This document shows, one piece after another, positions 9,497 through 19,398 of a stretch of 64,000 bases of DNA (the first letter of the stretch is position 1; each line of letters starts with the position of its first letter). A model generated the notes under the pieces. The model ran no database searches. It was given only the letters and a program-made list of their open reading frames with translations, and was not told where the DNA came from. The position numbers and the translations under genes were made by a program. This DNA is from Cellulomonas sp. KRMCY2 (lineage in GTDB: Bacteria; Actinomycetota; Actinomycetes; Actinomycetales; Cellulomonadaceae): positions 1,426,001-1,490,000 of the forward strand of contig NZ_JAGF01000001.1 in the NCBI RefSeq assembly GCF_000526515.1. The letters are read 5' to 3'.

Positions 9497-9820
9497 TCAG
9501 GACAGGACGGACTCGATCTCGTTCACGAGGGCCGGCTTGGGCCGCGCTCCGACGATCTGCTTGACCAGCTCGCCGCCCGAGTAGATGTTGATCGTCGGGA
9601 TCGACGTGATCCCGTACGCCGCCGTCACCGCGGGGTTCTCGTCGGTGTTGAGCTTGGCGATCGTCAGGCGGCCCGCGTAGGTGCCGGACAGCTCCTCGAG
9701 GATCGGCGCGACCTGACGGCACGGCCCGCACCACGGCGCCCAGAAGTCGACCAGCACGGGGACGTCGGACTTCAGGACGTCGGCCGCGAAGGTGGCGTCG
9801 GTGACGGGGACGGTGGTCAC
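9497..9820 (-). CDS. trxA: Thioredoxin
   Basis: A 107-aa thioredoxin with the W-C-G-P-C active site at residues 30-34 and the cis-proline region [14 protein letters not shown]. It reduces protein disulfides using electrons from TrxB. The GTG start overlaps the trxB stop (GTGA), so the two are translationally coupled. An upstream extension is possible but not family-like. Confidence 0.95.
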   Translation of the reverse strand: MTTVPVTDATFAADVLKSDVPVLVDFWAPWCGPCRQVAPILEELSGTYAGRLTIAKLNTDENPAVTAAYGITSIPTINIYSGGELVKQIVGARPKPALVNEIESVLS

Positions 9821-10818
9821 AGGATCTCCTCGGAGGTCGCGGGCTGGGACGGGTCGGTCGAAGGCTCGGCGGGATGCCCGAGATCGGCGAGGTAGTGCTG
9901 GGCGTCGAGCGCTGCTGCGCAGCCGGTGCCGGCCGCGGTGATCGCCTGACGATAGACGTGGTCGACGACATCGCCGCACGCGAAGACGCCAGGAAGGTTG
10001 GTCGCGGTACCGCGCGCGCCGTCAGCCGCGACCAGGACGTAGCCGCTCTCGTCGAGGTCGACCTGCCCGACGAGCAGCTCGTTGCGTGGGATGTGGCCGA
10101 TCGCGACGAACACGCCAGTGGCGGGGAGCTCCCGCTCGGCACCGGTGACGGTGTCGCGCAGGGTCACCCCGGTCACCTTGTCCTGGCCGTGGATCGCCGA
10201 GACCAGGCTGTTCCAGGCGAACTCGATCTTGGGATCGGCCAGTGCCCGATCCGCCATGATCTTCGAGGCACGCAGCTCGTCGCGGCGGTGCACGATCGTG
10301 ACCTTGCTCGCGAAGCGCGTCAGGAAGGTGGCCTCCTCGACGGCGGAGTCCCCGCCGCCGACGACGACGACCTCCTGGTTGCGGAAGAAGAAGCCGTCGC
10401 AGGTCGCGCACCAGGACACGCCGTGCCCGGACAGCCGGGTCTCCTCCGGCAGGCCGAGCTGGCGGTAGGCCGAGCCGGTCGCCAGGATCACGGACCGCGC
10501 GGTGTAGGTCTCGCCGTTGCCGGTGACCACCGTCTTGACCGGGCCGGTCAGGGAGGCCTGCACGACGTCGTCGTACACGATCCGGGCGCCGAAGCGCTCG
10601 GCCTGCTTCTGCATGTTCTCCATGAGCTCGGGGCCCATGATGCCGTCGACGAAACCGGGGAAGTTCTCCACCTCGGTCGTGTTCATCAACGCACCACCGG
10701 CGGTGACCGACCCGGCGATCACGACGGGCTCCAGGCCTGCCCGGGCGGCGTACACGGCTGCCGTGTACCCGGCGGGGCCCGATCCGATGATGACCAGATC
10801 GCGTGCGGTGTCCGTCAC
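9817..10818 (-). CDS. trxB: Thioredoxin-disulfide reductase
   Basis: A 333-aa FAD/NADPH flavoprotein. FAD motif [12 protein letters not shown] is near the start, the redox pair is in [11 protein letters not shown], and the NADPH motif is [12 protein letters not shown]. It passes NADPH electrons to the adjacent TrxA. The GTG at 10818 was chosen because GAGGGACGGCAC precedes it and it gives normal length; an in-frame extension to 10932 would read through its promoter. Upstream is a SigR/SigH-type promoter. Confidence 0.95.
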   Translation of the reverse strand: MTDTARDLVIIGSGPAGYTAAVYAARAGLEPVVIAGSVTAGGALMNTTEVENFPGFVDGIMGPELMENMQKQAERFGARIVYDDVVQASLTGPVKTVVTGNGETYTARSVILATGSAYRQLGLPEETRLSGHGVSWCATCDGFFFRNQEVVVVGGGDSAVEEATFLTRFASKVTIVHRRDELRASKIMADRALADPKIEFAWNSLVSAIHGQDKVTGVTLRDTVTGAERELPATGVFVAIGHIPRNELLVGQVDLDESGYVLVAADGARGTATNLPGVFACGDVVDHVYRQAITAAGTGCAAALDAQHYLADLGHPAEPSTDPSQPATSEEIL

Positions 10819-10890
10819 GTGCCGTCCCTCTGTCGTCCGGAGCGTCGTGCTCCAGGTGGTCGCCCGCACCGTTCCGGTGGGGCCGTTCGC

Positions 10891-10920
10891 ATCAACAGAT
10901 CCTAGGTGGCATCTGTTCCG
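10891..10920 (-). promoter_or_regulatory. SigR/SigH-type (thiol-stress) promoter of trxB-trxA
   Basis: On the minus strand CGGAAC (10915-10920) is followed by an exact 18-bp spacer and GTTGAT (10891-10896). This matches the GGAAT-N18-GTT signature of actinobacterial disulfide-stress sigma factors. In Streptomyces and mycobacteria trxB is a known member of that regulon. Confidence 0.8.
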
Positions 10921-10927
10921 GCGCGGT

Positions 10928-10974
10928 GGCACGCACGTGCGCGTGCCCGGGACGTCCCGCCCGACGGGGACGTC
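10928..10974 (-). terminator. Two small hairpins at the murJ end
   Basis: GGCACGC-N6-GCGTGCC (10928-10947) and GACGTCCC-N8-GGGACGTC (10951-10974, touching the murJ stop) lie between murJ and the trxB promoter. They may end murJ transcription. Neither is followed by a T-run. Confidence 0.4.
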
Positions 10975-13900
10975 AGGAGACCGTGACCTCCGTGAGCTCG
11001 ACCCGGTTGCTGCCGTCCGCCGTCTGCGGCAGGGCGGTGAACCACAGGACGATGTACTGGGTCTGGGTCGGTGCGCTCAGGGTGAGGACGGTGTCGGGCC
11101 CCAGGGCCCCGGACGCGAGGACGTCGCCCTGGGTCGGTGTCGACGGGTCGGTGGCCCGGACCTCGACCATGCCACCGGTGCCGTTGACGTGCAGCGTGAC
11201 GGTGGTGACCGTGGCCGGCGCGGCGAGGGTGATCGCGTAGCCGACGCCCGGCTTCATGCCGTAGGTCGGCGAGTTGTACGTCCGGGTGTACCAGGACGTC
11301 GCGGGGTCGCCGTCGATCGCCGCGGGCACGGCCTCTGGGTGCTCGTTGTCGTCCCCGCCCGGCGGCGGGTCGACCATCTGTGCGGAGGCGATGACCGGCG
11401 CCGTGGCGGCCGGCGGTGCCTCGGTCGCGGGCGGCTCGGTCGCGGGGTCCTCCGCGGGGGCTTCGCCGTCGGTCGCGTCACCCTCCGCCGCAGGGTCCTG
11501 CTGGCCGCCCTGGTTCTCGGAGATGTCGAAGCCCTCGGTGCCGCCGATCGGAGGGGCCGGCCGCGTGAGCGCCTTGAAGGCCATCACCAGACCGATGACC
11601 ACGGCGATCGCCACGATCGCGAGCACGACCGGCGTCGGGTCGAAGCGGCGCCTGGCCAGCACCTCGGCCGAGCGTCCGATGAGCGAGTCGAAGCTCTCGT
11701 GACCGGTCTCCGGTGCACGGCCCCGGACGGTCGCGGCCGTCGGCGGGCGGACCACGGGACGCGGGTGCCCGCCGGTGAGCGGCGCCGCGGAGTGGCTCGC
11801 AGACGAGGTCGCGGACGGCAGCGGCGCCGACGGGTGGGCGGCCGAGGGTCCACGGACCGGACCGCCGGGGTGTGATCCGCCGGTCGACGCGAAGGCCGGC
11901 GGGAAGGTCGGCGGCGGCGCGGCCTGGGGTGGCTGAGGAGTCTGACGCGTCGGACGGCGCGCGGCGTCGTCGATCTGGCCCACCGGCGCGACGATCGTCT
12001 GGAACGGGTGGGCGGCCGGGCTGACGGATCCACCCGACATGCCACTGACCCGGCCCGACGACGTCCCCCGGGGGTCGCCGTGGCGGTACTCGGGCGGGAT
12101 CGCCGGCGGCGGCGTCCCAGGTCTGGCGGGCGCCGATCCCTGCGCGTCGAAGCTGCTCCGCACGGACTGGCGCTGCACGGTCCGTGCGGGCTGGTCCGCA
12201 AGGTCGTCTCCCGCGTCCGGGTCGCTCGTGTCGGCGGTCTGCGTCGGATCGAGCGCCCGGCTCGCTGCTGCAGCCGATGCGGCGGCCGCAGCCGTGGCGA
12301 CAGTTCCCGACGCACCCCAGGCTGCCGCGGCGTCGACGGCCCCGAAGATCTCGGCGGCGGCGATCGGACCCCACGGCTCCAGCTCACGGATCAGCTCGGC
12401 CGGGCTGTGCGGCCCGTCGTCGTGCGGGCCGAGCGTCACGGCGCACAGGGTGTCCAGGTCGTTGGGCACCGCCGGGGAGAGCTCGGCGGGCGCGACGGGG
12501 CTGCCCTCGACGACCGGGGCGACGACGGCGCGCCCAGGATCCGTGCCGTGCGGCGCCGGCCACCGACCGGTGAGGGTCAGGTAGAGCAGGGAGACCAGGC
12601 CGACGGTGTCGGCGCGCGTCGTCGACCGCGCGTCGCCCAGGCCGTGCGACGTCAGCTCGCCGTCCATCGCGAGCCCGGAGACGAGCACGGAGCCCTCGGG
12701 CGTCACGTGCACGGCGGAGGGGCGAAGGGCCAGGTGGTGCACGCCGCGCCGGCGCGCGACCTCGAGAGCCACGGCGGCCTCGCCGATGATCGCTCGGGCC
12801 TGGTCGGCCGGCAGTGGGCCGTTGGCGGTGAGCGCGGCGAGGTCACGGCCGACGATCGGCTCGGTGACGGTGTAGGGCACGCCCTCGTGGTCGCCGACGT
12901 CCAGCACCCGCAGCAGGCGTGGGTCGGAGACCAGGGCGGCGCGCCGGGCGGCGTCCTGGGCCTGCCGCACCCGACCCTCGCGCAGCACCATGGCGCGCAC
13001 CGGCCGGTCGAGGATCTGGTCGTGCGCAGCCCAGCACTGGACCCCGGGCAGGTCGGTGGGGACAGGCTGCTCGAGCCGGTACCGACCGGCGAGCAACGTG
13101 CCGCGACCCACGACGACGTCCAGAACTCCACCTCCGAGCCCGGCCGGGTCATCGGCCGGCCGGCCGATGCTCGGGCGATCCCCTGGTCCCGGCGTGCCCA
13201 TGCTACGGCCGATCCGACGAAGGCGGCTCAGCAGGGGCAGGAGCAGGTCGTCGACCTCACGGACCCGCATCAGCCGCAGCAGGCCGACGTACACCCCGAG
13301 CATGACCGGGCCCACCACGACGCACACCACGACGGCATGACCGAAGGTACCCACGGTGACGTCGCCGAAGAGTCTGCCGACCGACCAGCCGGCCGCCGCC
13401 GCGACGCCCGCGGCCACAGCTGCCCGGACGTGCACCTGGAGCACCCGCCGCACGCTGCCGCCGAGCCGGTCGCGCACCCTGATCCCGCCCCAGACGGCGC
13501 CGAGCAGGTAGGACGCCGAGATCGCCGCGCCGGCGGTCGCCACCCACCGTTCGACCGGGAGCACGAGGTAGCCGAAGAGGGTGCCGGCCACCACGACCCC
13601 GGCCATCGCGACCTGGATCCAGAACATGCCCCGGGCGTCCTCGTACGCGTAGAAGATGCGCTGGCTCAGCGACCAGGCGCCGAGCCCGACCAGGCCCAGC
13701 GCGAGGGTGACGACGACCGGAGCCATCGACCGGTACTCGCCCGGCTCGAGCGTGGGCAGCACGACCCGGACGAGCGGGATCGCCAGCACGGCAAGGAGAG
13801 CAGTCGCGAAGATCGTGTAGACGCCGATCGTGCGCAGCCCGTAGGAGAAGTTCTCCCGGACCGCGGCGGTGTCGTCCCGTGCGGCGTGCCCGGACAGCCG

Positions 13901-14896
13901 CGTGTAGAGCGCGGTGAGCAGCGACACGGTCACCAGGGAGTGCGGCAGCATGAAGATCGCGAACGCCTGCGTGTAGGCGTTCGCGCCCGCGATGCCCGGG
14001 GCGTCGCCCGCGACCTTCGCGGCGGCCGCGCCGACGTTCATGACGACGAGCACACCGAGCTGCCCCACGGCGAGTGCCGCGAAGGTCCACCCCGCTACCC
14101 GCCCGGCCCCGCCCAGCCCGGTGCCGCGCCAGTCGAAGCGCGGGTGGTACCGGAAGCCGCTGCGATACAGCGGGATGACCAGGACCACGGCCTGGGCGAC
14201 GATGCCGAGGGTCGTGAACCCGGCCAGCACCGCGATGCGTCCGCCGTCCCACCAGGCGTAGTCGCCGGCCGACCCGCCGCGCTCGTACTGGCCGAACATC
14301 ACGATGAACGTCACGAAGCCGGCGATCGAGACGACGTTGTTGACGACCGGCGCCCACATGTAGGGGCCGAAGCTGCCGCGCGCGTTGAGGACCTGCCCGA
14401 GCAGCGTGTAGGTGCCGTAGAAGAAGATCTGCGGCATGCACCACAGGGCGAACGCGGTCGCCAGCGCGGTGAACTCAGGGTCAGAGCTGCCGGCGCGGGT
14501 CGCGAACCACACGACCACCGGGGCCGCAGCGGTCAGCACGACGGTCAGGCCGAGCAGCAGCACGCCGGAGAGGGTCAGCAGCCGGTCGACGTACGCCTGG
14601 CCGTTCGGCGAGCGGTAGGCCCGCACCACCTGCGGGACGAGGACGGCGTTCAGCACCCCGCCCGCGATGAGCATGTAGATCATCGTGGGCAGCCAGTTGG
14701 CCACGGCGAACGCGCTGGCCGGACCGACGTTCAGGCCGATCGCGGCGGCCAGCACGGCGGCCCGCACCACACCGAGGACCCGCGACACCGCCGTGCCTGC
14801 GGCCATCACCGCGGTGCTCCGCCCCAGCCCGCCGCCACCGCTGCCGGTCGGGACCGTACCGTCGTCGCCGGGCTCCGGTCCGGTCACGGCGCTCAT
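10973..14896 (-). CDS. murJ: Lipid II flippase MurJ fused to pseudokinase and extracellular domain
   Basis: A 1307-aa MviN/MurJ-type protein that moves lipid II across the membrane for peptidoglycan synthesis. Residues about 30-545 are the multi-helix flippase. Residues about 595-840 are kinase-like but inactive: the lysine of VAIK is methionine (VRAMVL), the catalytic loop reads HLALRPSAV without Asp, and DFG reads SGLAMD. A Pro-rich linker, a single helix at about 1085-1108 and a discoidin-like C-terminal domain follow. The layout matches M. tuberculosis MviN (Rv3910), whose pseudokinase binds FhaA. The ATG overlaps the upstream gene. Confidence 0.93.
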   Translation of the reverse strand: MSAVTGPEPGDDGTVPTGSGGGGLGRSTAVMAAGTAVSRVLGVVRAAVLAAAIGLNVGPASAFAVANWLPTMIYMLIAGGVLNAVLVPQVVRAYRSPNGQAYVDRLLTLSGVLLLGLTVVLTAAAPVVVWFATRAGSSDPEFTALATAFALWCMPQIFFYGTYTLLGQVLNARGSFGPYMWAPVVNNVVSIAGFVTFIVMFGQYERGGSAGDYAWWDGGRIAVLAGFTTLGIVAQAVVLVIPLYRSGFRYHPRFDWRGTGLGGAGRVAGWTFAALAVGQLGVLVVMNVGAAAAKVAGDAPGIAGANAYTQAFAIFMLPHSLVTVSLLTALYTRLSGHAARDDTAAVRENFSYGLRTIGVYTIFATALLAVLAIPLVRVVLPTLEPGEYRSMAPVVVTLALGLVGLGAWSLSQRIFYAYEDARGMFWIQVAMAGVVVAGTLFGYLVLPVERWVATAGAAISASYLLGAVWGGIRVRDRLGGSVRRVLQVHVRAAVAAGVAAAAGWSVGRLFGDVTVGTFGHAVVVCVVVGPVMLGVYVGLLRLMRVREVDDLLLPLLSRLRRIGRSMGTPGPGDRPSIGRPADDPAGLGGGVLDVVVGRGTLLAGRYRLEQPVPTDLPGVQCWAAHDQILDRPVRAMVLREGRVRQAQDAARRAALVSDPRLLRVLDVGDHEGVPYTVTEPIVGRDLAALTANGPLPADQARAIIGEAAVALEVARRRGVHHLALRPSAVHVTPEGSVLVSGLAMDGELTSHGLGDARSTTRADTVGLVSLLYLTLTGRWPAPHGTDPGRAVVAPVVEGSPVAPAELSPAVPNDLDTLCAVTLGPHDDGPHSPAELIRELEPWGPIAAAEIFGAVDAAAAWGASGTVATAAAAASAAAASRALDPTQTADTSDPDAGDDLADQPARTVQRQSVRSSFDAQGSAPARPGTPPPAIPPEYRHGDPRGTSSGRVSGMSGGSVSPAAHPFQTIVAPVGQIDDAARRPTRQTPQPPQAAPPPTFPPAFASTGGSHPGGPVRGPSAAHPSAPLPSATSSASHSAAPLTGGHPRPVVRPPTAATVRGRAPETGHESFDSLIGRSAEVLARRRFDPTPVVLAIVAIAVVIGLVMAFKALTRPAPPIGGTEGFDISENQGGQQDPAAEGDATDGEAPAEDPATEPPATEAPPAATAPVIASAQMVDPPPGGDDNEHPEAVPAAIDGDPATSWYTRTYNSPTYGMKPGVGYAITLAAPATVTTVTLHVNGTGGMVEVRATDPSTPTQGDVLASGALGPDTVLTLSAPTQTQYIVLWFTALPQTADGSNRVELTEVTVS

Positions 14897-17100
14897 GCCG
14901 GCGACCCGGCGGCCGGGGCCTGGTCGGCCGGCTCGTGGCCCTCCTCGGGGGACAGGGCGTCGGGTCCGGCGTCGAGCCGCGGCGCCGAGCGAGTCCCGCG
15001 GCGCCCGCGGCGGATCGTGCGGATCAGCCCGATGACGACGCCGAGGGCCAACAGCGCGCCGATGACGGCGGTGCCGATGCCCTCCCACTCCGCACGGACC
15101 CGGACGGTGAACGCCGTCTGGTCGTTGATCACGGTGCCCTGGACCGTGCGCAGCTCGACGACGACGCCGAGGTCGGCACTCTGGATCGCATGCACCGGGA
15201 TCTGCACGGTCTGCTCGACGCCGGCCGGGATCGTGACGGTGACCGGCTCGTCGGCCACCAGCCGGCCGTCGCTCGGTCGCAGCGCGACGACGACCGTCAC
15301 CGGCTGGTCCAGCGTGTTGGTCACCTGCACCGGCAGCTCACCGGACCTCGAGATCAGGTTGATGAAGCCGATGGGCTGGACGGTCACAGCCCCGCGCAGG
15401 CTCTGGCTGATCGCGGACGAGCGGGACACGACAGAGGCCCGGCCGGGGGGGTCCGCACGCCAGGCGACCGAGACCGGGGCGAACAGCTCGGCATCGAGGT
15501 CGCCGAGCAGGGCCGCAGGGTCCTGGGCGACCTGGGCCAGTGCCTGCCGGTCCGTGACCGCGGCGAGCATCGCCGCCATCTCGGACGGGGGCATCTCGGC
15601 GGGATCGACGTCGCGCTCCGGGAGGGTCCCCCGGTCGACACCGGTGTCGCTCGCGCCCACCAGGGCATCGATCGACTCGGCACGGACCCAGGGCGCGTTC
15701 TCGAGGGCGGTCAGCTGTGCCGAGGCGATGGTGGCGTCGGGCTGCCAGTCCCGGGGAACGGTCAGGAGCAGGTGGCGTCCGTCGTTGGGGCGCTCGCGGG
15801 TGATCACCGCGAGCTCGGCGAGCAGGTCGAGCGCAGCAGTCGTCGGTGTCAGCTGGGGGTCGGTCGCGTCCTGCTCGTCGCTCCGGCCGCGGACCACCCC
15901 GGTCTCGAGGGCGGTGGAGAGCCGCTCGTCCGGGACCAGGACCGTGACGTCGTCACCGGGGGTGCTGACGGTCGTCCGCCCGGACGGTGTGTAGGTCAGG
16001 ACGGACGGGGCCGGGAGCTCACCAGGACCCACGACCAGGGCCCGGCCGCCGTCGTCCGCGACGAAGGCGGCAGTCACGAGATCGGGCAGCGACTCGGCCG
16101 GCAGGGCGATCGCGGTGGTTGCGCTGCCCGGCAGGTCGGCGGCGGACGCGACCGCCTCGGAGCGCCGGATCGCGTCCGTGAAGAGGTCGTGGGCGTTGGC
16201 GTGCGCGAGGGCTGCGACGTCGGCGTCGCCGTAGGGCAGCAGCCGGACCTCCCGGTCGGTCGTCGCGGCGAGGAGTCCGGCCGACCACGCCTTCGCGTTC
16301 GGGCCGACCAGTCCGCCGGCGATCGGTGCGTCGGGGTCTGCGGCGTCCGAGGCGGTGATGTCGACCAGCCACGGGTCGAGGAGCCAGGTGACGCCGGGGT
16401 GCGTCTGCGTCGCGCTGAGCAGCGCAGCGAGCCGCCCGCCGGCCTGGGTCAGGGTCTCGAAGGACTGGCCCCAGGTCCCGGTCAGCGGGTCCACCGGCGG
16501 GCCGACGACCGGCACCAGGATGCTCAGGCGGGTCGCTGTGACGTCCTGCTGGGGGAACCACAGGGCGAAGGTGCGCGCGACGCCCTGCCGCACGCGAGCG
16601 GGATCGGCCCGGTCGACGACCGAGAGCGCGAGGCCACGCGGACCCCAGGCGGTGGCTGCGGAGCGCAGCCCGACCGAGCCGGCCGGCACCGTCGCCGTGA
16701 CGGTCTGGATCCCGCCCGGCGGCAGCGGGCTGGGCAGGTCGACCTCCAGGACGCTCGAGCCGAGGTCGGCCTGCGGATCGGCGTCGCGCCAGGTGTCGAG
16801 GGACGACCGGCTGATGAAGGGGTCACGGTCCAGGTGCACCACGACGCGGGGCTCGGCGATCGTCGTGGTGCCGTTGTTGCGCAGGGTCGCGGTCACCGTG
16901 AGGTTCTCGCCGGGCTGGAGCACCTGCGGGGTGACCGTGGCGATGTCGACCTCGACCGGCAGCGCCGCATCGGGCACGGCGGCGGCGGCGCCGGCGGCGC
17001 TGGGCATGGACGCGACGAGGCCGAGCGCCAGCGCGAGGCCGACCAGGCCACGGCGCAGGGCTCGGGGCGCGACGGCGGTGCCCTCGGCGTGGGCGGTCAT
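14893..17100 (-). CDS. Secreted, membrane-anchored DUF6049-type protein
   Basis: A 735-aa protein with a signal peptide (RRGLVGLALALGLVASM, ending near AAGAAAA), a large extracellular region starting with an Ig-like segment (QPGENLTVTATLRNNG), and one C-terminal helix at about 680-700 followed by a basic cytoplasmic tail. It is always found between the Nudix gene and murJ in actinobacteria, so a role in cell-envelope assembly is likely, but its activity is unknown. It overlaps both neighbours by four bases. Confidence 0.85.
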   Translation of the reverse strand: MTAHAEGTAVAPRALRRGLVGLALALGLVASMPSAAGAAAAVPDAALPVEVDIATVTPQVLQPGENLTVTATLRNNGTTTIAEPRVVVHLDRDPFISRSSLDTWRDADPQADLGSSVLEVDLPSPLPPGGIQTVTATVPAGSVGLRSAATAWGPRGLALSVVDRADPARVRQGVARTFALWFPQQDVTATRLSILVPVVGPPVDPLTGTWGQSFETLTQAGGRLAALLSATQTHPGVTWLLDPWLVDITASDAADPDAPIAGGLVGPNAKAWSAGLLAATTDREVRLLPYGDADVAALAHANAHDLFTDAIRRSEAVASAADLPGSATTAIALPAESLPDLVTAAFVADDGGRALVVGPGELPAPSVLTYTPSGRTTVSTPGDDVTVLVPDERLSTALETGVVRGRSDEQDATDPQLTPTTAALDLLAELAVITRERPNDGRHLLLTVPRDWQPDATIASAQLTALENAPWVRAESIDALVGASDTGVDRGTLPERDVDPAEMPPSEMAAMLAAVTDRQALAQVAQDPAALLGDLDAELFAPVSVAWRADPPGRASVVSRSSAISQSLRGAVTVQPIGFINLISRSGELPVQVTNTLDQPVTVVVALRPSDGRLVADEPVTVTIPAGVEQTVQIPVHAIQSADLGVVVELRTVQGTVINDQTAFTVRVRAEWEGIGTAVIGALLALGVVIGLIRTIRRGRRGTRSAPRLDAGPDALSPEEGHEPADQAPAAGSPA

Positions 17101-17642
17101 GCGAGGTCGGCGAGCACCGCGCCGGCCATGATGGCGAGGCGACGCTCGTTGGGGTACGCCAGGCGTTCGGGCAGGTCGTCGACGGCGATCCACGCGACGT
17201 CCTCGGCCTCGCCGTCCGGGTCGCCGGCGACGCTCAGCTCGCCGCCGGTGGCCTCCAGCAGGAAGTGGTGGACCACCTTGTGCACCCGGCGGTCGTCGCC
17301 GGTGAACCAGTAGTCGATCGTGCCGAGCCGACGCAGGATCTCGCCGTGGATGCCGGTCTCCTCGGCGATCTCCCGGATCGCTGCCTGCTCGGGCGTCTCG
17401 ATGCCCTCGAGGTGACCCTTGGGCAGGCACCACTCGAGCCGCCCGGCCCGGTTGCGGCGAGCGATCACGGCGGCGTGCGGCTGGCCGTGCGTACGCTCGA
17501 CGATGAGCCCGCCGGCGGACGTCTCCTCGGCGATGGGCAGCCCGTGCGCCTGGCTCCGGCGTCCGATCCGCAGGTCGATGCGCAGCGCGTGACCACCCGG
17601 CGGCACGGGGCCCGGCCGGGCGTCGGAGGCGGCGCTGGACAT
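17097..17642 (-). CDS. Nudix hydrolase (MutT-like, next to CCA transferase)
   Basis: A 181-aa protein with a full Nudix box, GHLEGIETPEQAAIREIAEETG, near residues 87-109. Such enzymes hydrolyse nucleoside diphosphates linked to another group; the substrate here is unknown. The start is ATG 17642 without a ribosome site but with TACAGT six bases upstream, so the mRNA is probably leaderless. It is the first gene of the Nudix-DUF6049-murJ operon and is divergent from the CCA enzyme. Confidence 0.9.
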   Translation of the reverse strand: MSSAASDARPGPVPPGGHALRIDLRIGRRSQAHGLPIAEETSAGGLIVERTHGQPHAAVIARRNRAGRLEWCLPKGHLEGIETPEQAAIREIAEETGIHGEILRRLGTIDYWFTGDDRRVHKVVHHFLLEATGGELSVAGDPDGEAEDVAWIAVDDLPERLAYPNERRLAIMAGAVLADLA

Positions 17643-17648
17643 GCCGAC

Positions 17649-17654
17649 ACTGTA
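17649..17654 (-). promoter_or_regulatory. -10 element TACAGT for a leaderless Nudix mRNA
   Basis: TACAGT ends six bases before the ATG, placing the transcription start at or next to the start codon. No clear -35 is seen. Confidence 0.5.
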
Positions 17655-17733
17655 ACTACCGTGACGTGCGCACCGCGGCACCGGCTCGGGCCCGGCCGAC
17701 GCGCACCGGGGTGATCTGGCACGCTGGTGTCCC

Positions 17734-19284
17734 GTGTCCTCCTCTCCCCGTCACCGCGCCGACGGCTCCGCTGCGCCCGGCGCGCCCGCGCAGCCCGTCG
17801 GTCAGACCGCGCCCGCCGACCTCGGTGCGCTGCAACGCCGGGCCGCGGGTGTCCTGACCGACCTGGCGCCCGACGCCGTCGAGCTCGGTGCCGCCTTCGC
17901 CGCCCAGGGGCACGAGCTCGCCCTGGTCGGCGGCCCGGTGCGCGACGCGTTCCTCGGCCGGGTCAGTGCGGACCTCGACTTCGCGACCTCGGCAACACCG
18001 GACCAGACCGAGGCGATCCTGGCCCGCTGGGGCGACGCGCACTGGGACATCGGCAAGGCCTTCGGCACGATCGGCGCCCGCCGGTTCGCCCGCTCCGGCG
18101 GGCGGGACGTCGTCGTCGAGGTCACGACCTACCGGGCCGACTCCTACGATGTCGGCTCGCGCAAGCCGGAGGTGGCCTTCGGCGACACCCTCGAGGGTGA
18201 CCTCTCGCGGCGGGACTTCACCGTCAACGCGATGGCCGTCCGGCTGCCCGAGCTGACCTTCGTCGACCCGTTCGACGGCCTGGCGGACCTGGCCCGACGG
18301 GTCCTGCGGACGCCGGTGACCGCCGAGCAGTCCTTCGACGACGACCCGCTGCGCATGATGCGCGCGGCCCGCTTCACCGCCCAGCTGGGCTTCGAGCCGG
18401 CCGACGACGTCCGGGTCGCGATGCAGCGGATGGCCGGCCGGATCGAGATCGTCTCGGCCGAGCGGATCCGGGACGAGCTGGTCAGGCTGCTCCTGGCACC
18501 CGACCCGCGGCCCGGGCTCGAGCTCATGGTCGAGACCGGACTCGCCGACCACGTCCTGCCGGAGCTGCCCGCGCTGCGCCTGGAGATCGACGAGCACCAC
18601 CGCCACAAGGACGTCTACCAGCACTCGCTGACCGTCCTGGCCCAGGCGATCGAGCTCGAGACCGGGACGATCGACCAGCCGACCGGCCCGGTGCCGGGCC
18701 CGGACCTCGTGCTGCGGCTCGCGGCTCTGCTGCACGACGTGGGCAAGCCCGCCACGCGCCGGTTCGAGGGCGGCGGCGGGGTCAGCTTCCACCACCACGA
18801 GCTGGTCGGCGCCAAGCTCGCCGCGCGCAGGCTCAAGGCGCTGCGCTTCGACAAGGAGACCGTCCGGGACGTCGCGCGGCTCACCGAGCTGCACCTGCGT
18901 TTCCACGGGTACGGCGACGGCGCGTGGACCGACTCCGCGGTCCGCCGGTACGTGACCGACGCGGGCCCGCTGCTCGAGCGGCTGCACCGGCTGACCCGGT
19001 CCGACTGCACGACCCGGAACCGGCGCAAGGCCGATCAGCTGTCGTTCGCGTACGACGACCTCGAGCACCGCATCGCCGAGCTGCGCGAGCACGAGTCGCT
19101 CGCCGCGATCCGGCCCGACCTGGACGGGCAGCAGATCATGGCGATCCTCGGCATCCCCGCCGGTCCCCAGGTGGGCGAGGCCTACCGGTTCCTGCTCGAG
19201 CTGCGGATGGAGAACGGCCCCGCCGGGCCGGGCGTCGCCGAGCGGGCCCTGCGTGACTGGTGGGCCACCCGCTCGCAGGCCTGA
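17734..19284 (+). CDS. CCA tRNA nucleotidyltransferase
   Basis: A 516-aa class II polymerase that adds CCA to tRNA 3' ends. The head domain has LVGGPVRDAFLG and the metal-binding DLDFATSATP (residues about 66-93). The RNA-binding neck follows (RRDFTVNAMAVRL, DPLRMMRAARF). A C-terminal HD domain (LLHDVGKPATRRFEG, near residue 335) could give phosphohydrolase activity. The GTG start matches the family N-terminus. It is divergent from the Nudix-murJ operon. Its stop codon lies in the first unit of a tandem repeat. Confidence 0.94.
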   Translation: MSSSPRHRADGSAAPGAPAQPVGQTAPADLGALQRRAAGVLTDLAPDAVELGAAFAAQGHELALVGGPVRDAFLGRVSADLDFATSATPDQTEAILARWGDAHWDIGKAFGTIGARRFARSGGRDVVVEVTTYRADSYDVGSRKPEVAFGDTLEGDLSRRDFTVNAMAVRLPELTFVDPFDGLADLARRVLRTPVTAEQSFDDDPLRMMRAARFTAQLGFEPADDVRVAMQRMAGRIEIVSAERIRDELVRLLLAPDPRPGLELMVETGLADHVLPELPALRLEIDEHHRHKDVYQHSLTVLAQAIELETGTIDQPTGPVPGPDLVLRLAALLHDVGKPATRRFEGGGGVSFHHHELVGAKLAARRLKALRFDKETVRDVARLTELHLRFHGYGDGAWTDSAVRRYVTDAGPLLERLHRLTRSDCTTRNRRKADQLSFAYDDLEHRIAELREHESLAAIRPDLDGQQIMAILGIPAGPQVGEAYRFLLELRMENGPAGPGVAERALRDWWATRSQA

Positions 19285-19376
19285 GCGCGGGTCGCGTGCC
19301 GGGCCTGAGCGCGGGTCGCGTGCCGGGCCTGAGCGCGGGTCGCGTGCCGGGCCTGAGCGCGGGTCGCGTGCAGGCC
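19281..19376 (+). repeat. 24-bp tandem repeat, four copies
   Basis: Units CTGAGCGCGGGTCGCGTGCC+GGGC start at 19281, 19305, 19329 and 19353. The first three are identical and the fourth differs at the end. A shorter degenerate copy follows to about 19398. The first copy contains the CCA-enzyme stop codon, and each further copy repeats an in-frame TGA. Confidence 0.95.
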
Positions 19377-19398
19377 CGGGTGCGGGTCGCGTGCGGGC

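Noticed and set aside
12008-15994. 1328-residue open frame on the plus strand
   Set aside because: Antisense of murJ and the DUF6049 gene, both of which have clear family motifs.
19281-19376. CRISPR array
   Set aside because: Units are contiguous without spacers; it is a simple tandem repeat.
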